Assembly (NCBI GenBank): GCA_018654125.1
Contig: JABIME010000110.1
Span: 1 to 12,605 of the forward strand
Direction: 5' to 3'
Length of the DNA stretch: 12,605 nucleotides
Source: Candidatus Cloacimonadota bacterium
GTDB lineage: Bacteria > Cloacimonadota > Cloacimonadia > Cloacimonadales > TCS61
Below the pieces are notes generated by a model. The model saw only the letters and a program-made list of their open reading frames with translations. It was not told the origin of the DNA and did not search any database. The translations under genes were made by a program, and so were the position numbers. The number at the start of each line of letters is the position of its first letter. The stretch's first letter is position 1. Shown here in pieces: positions 12,291 to 12,605 of the stretch.

Positions 12291-12605
12291 ATGGAAAAAA
12301 CAATCAATCCAAGAATCAAAATATGCTGCATTAGCAGTATTGAAGAAGCTAAGATTGCTATTAAAATGGGAGCATCAGCATTAGGATTGGTTTCAGAAAT
12401 GCCGAGTGGACCTGGTGTGGTCTCAATGGATACAATAAAGTTAATAGCAGCTTCAATTCCTCCACCGATAGCAACATTTTTGTTAACTTCTAAACAGAGT
12501 GTAAATGAAATTGTTGAACAACACAAAATCTGTAAAACTAGCACAATACAAATCTGTGATACTTTAACAATTGGAACACACAGAGACCTTAAAAATGCAC
12601 TCCCG
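12291..12605 (+). CDS. TrpF-like (phosphoribosylanthranilate isomerase fold) protein, 3' end outside window
   Basis: The frame is open for 105 codons to the right edge, about half of a TrpF-sized protein. The N-terminus RIKICCISSIEEAKIAIKMGASALGLV fits strand 1 and helix 1 of the TrpF (beta/alpha)8 barrel. Cys12 sits at the catalytic Cys position of the KICG motif, but the next residue is Cys, not Gly. The usual Ser-Pro-Arg segment after strand 2 is replaced by MPSGPGVVS (38-46), and the Gln-Leu-His-Gly motif of strand 4 by IQICD. These changes point to a divergent paralogue and not necessarily to tryptophan synthesis; no other trp gene is visible. GGAGA 6 nt before ATG 12291 supports the start. 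I cannot see the catalytic Asp region, which would lie beyond the window. Confidence 0.75.
   Translation, partial: MEKTINPRIKICCISSIEEAKIAIKMGASALGLVSEMPSGPGVVSMDTIKLIAASIPPPIATFLLTSKQSVNEIVEQHKICKTSTIQICDTLTIGTHRDLKNALP

Noticed and set aside
1..12605. CRISPR array, insertion sequence, prophage, toxin-antitoxin or defence system
   Set aside because: No spaced direct repeats, transposase or integrase motifs, terminal repeats or small paired toxin/antitoxin ORFs were seen; the genes are housekeeping or common metabolic types.

Overview
The window is AT-rich chromosomal DNA from a bacterium with a Gram-negative type of envelope; a membrane-anchored PpiD/SurA-type foldase is encoded at 9937-11712. 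Most genes have clear Shine-Dalgarno (SD) sequences, and several units end in hairpin terminators. The sigma factor is 580 residues with a large insert between regions 1.2 and 2. This argues against Bacteroidota proper, whose primary sigma factors are short. I suspect an uncultured, low-GC lineage near the FCB group, such as Cloacimonadota, but that is an impression from protein style and gene order, not a demonstrated placement.

Layout, left to right. An amidase-signature enzyme cut by the window edge (2-781, +) is followed by a uracil/xanthine-type permease (978-2228, +) with its own leader and terminator. A long minus-strand block runs from 9677 down to 2412: rpsU, yqeY, a strong hairpin terminator, cvpA, mutS2, dnaG, rpoD and a CAU-anticodon tRNA. 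This resembles the E. coli macromolecular-synthesis operon (rpsU-dnaG-rpoD) with three extra genes inserted and a terminator kept after the ribosomal-protein end. Divergently from rpsU runs a PpiD-like periplasmic foldase (9937-11712, +). It converges on cytidine deaminase (11768-12142, -) at a shared terminator. A divergent TrpF-like gene starts at 12291 (+) and runs off the right edge.

The central block couples translation (bS21, the tRNA), replication priming (DnaG), transcription initiation (RpoD) and a MutS2 ATPase, with tight spacing (0-9 nt) inside each part. In dnaG and rpoD the SD overlaps the preceding stop codon, and mutS2 starts directly on the cvpA stop. Three start codons were re-chosen from SD position: permease 978, rpsU TTG 9677 and cdd 12142.

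I see no mobile element, CRISPR array, integrase or phage gene, and no clear new multi-gene system. The most interesting signals are small: a pair of matching dyads about six helical turns apart around the permease promoter, tRNA features pointing to the lysidine-modified Ile2 species, a MutS2 Smr domain lacking the usual Asp, an unusually extended SD on rpsU, and a TrpF-like protein with altered active-site motifs. No stretch longer than about 300 bases lacks a gene.
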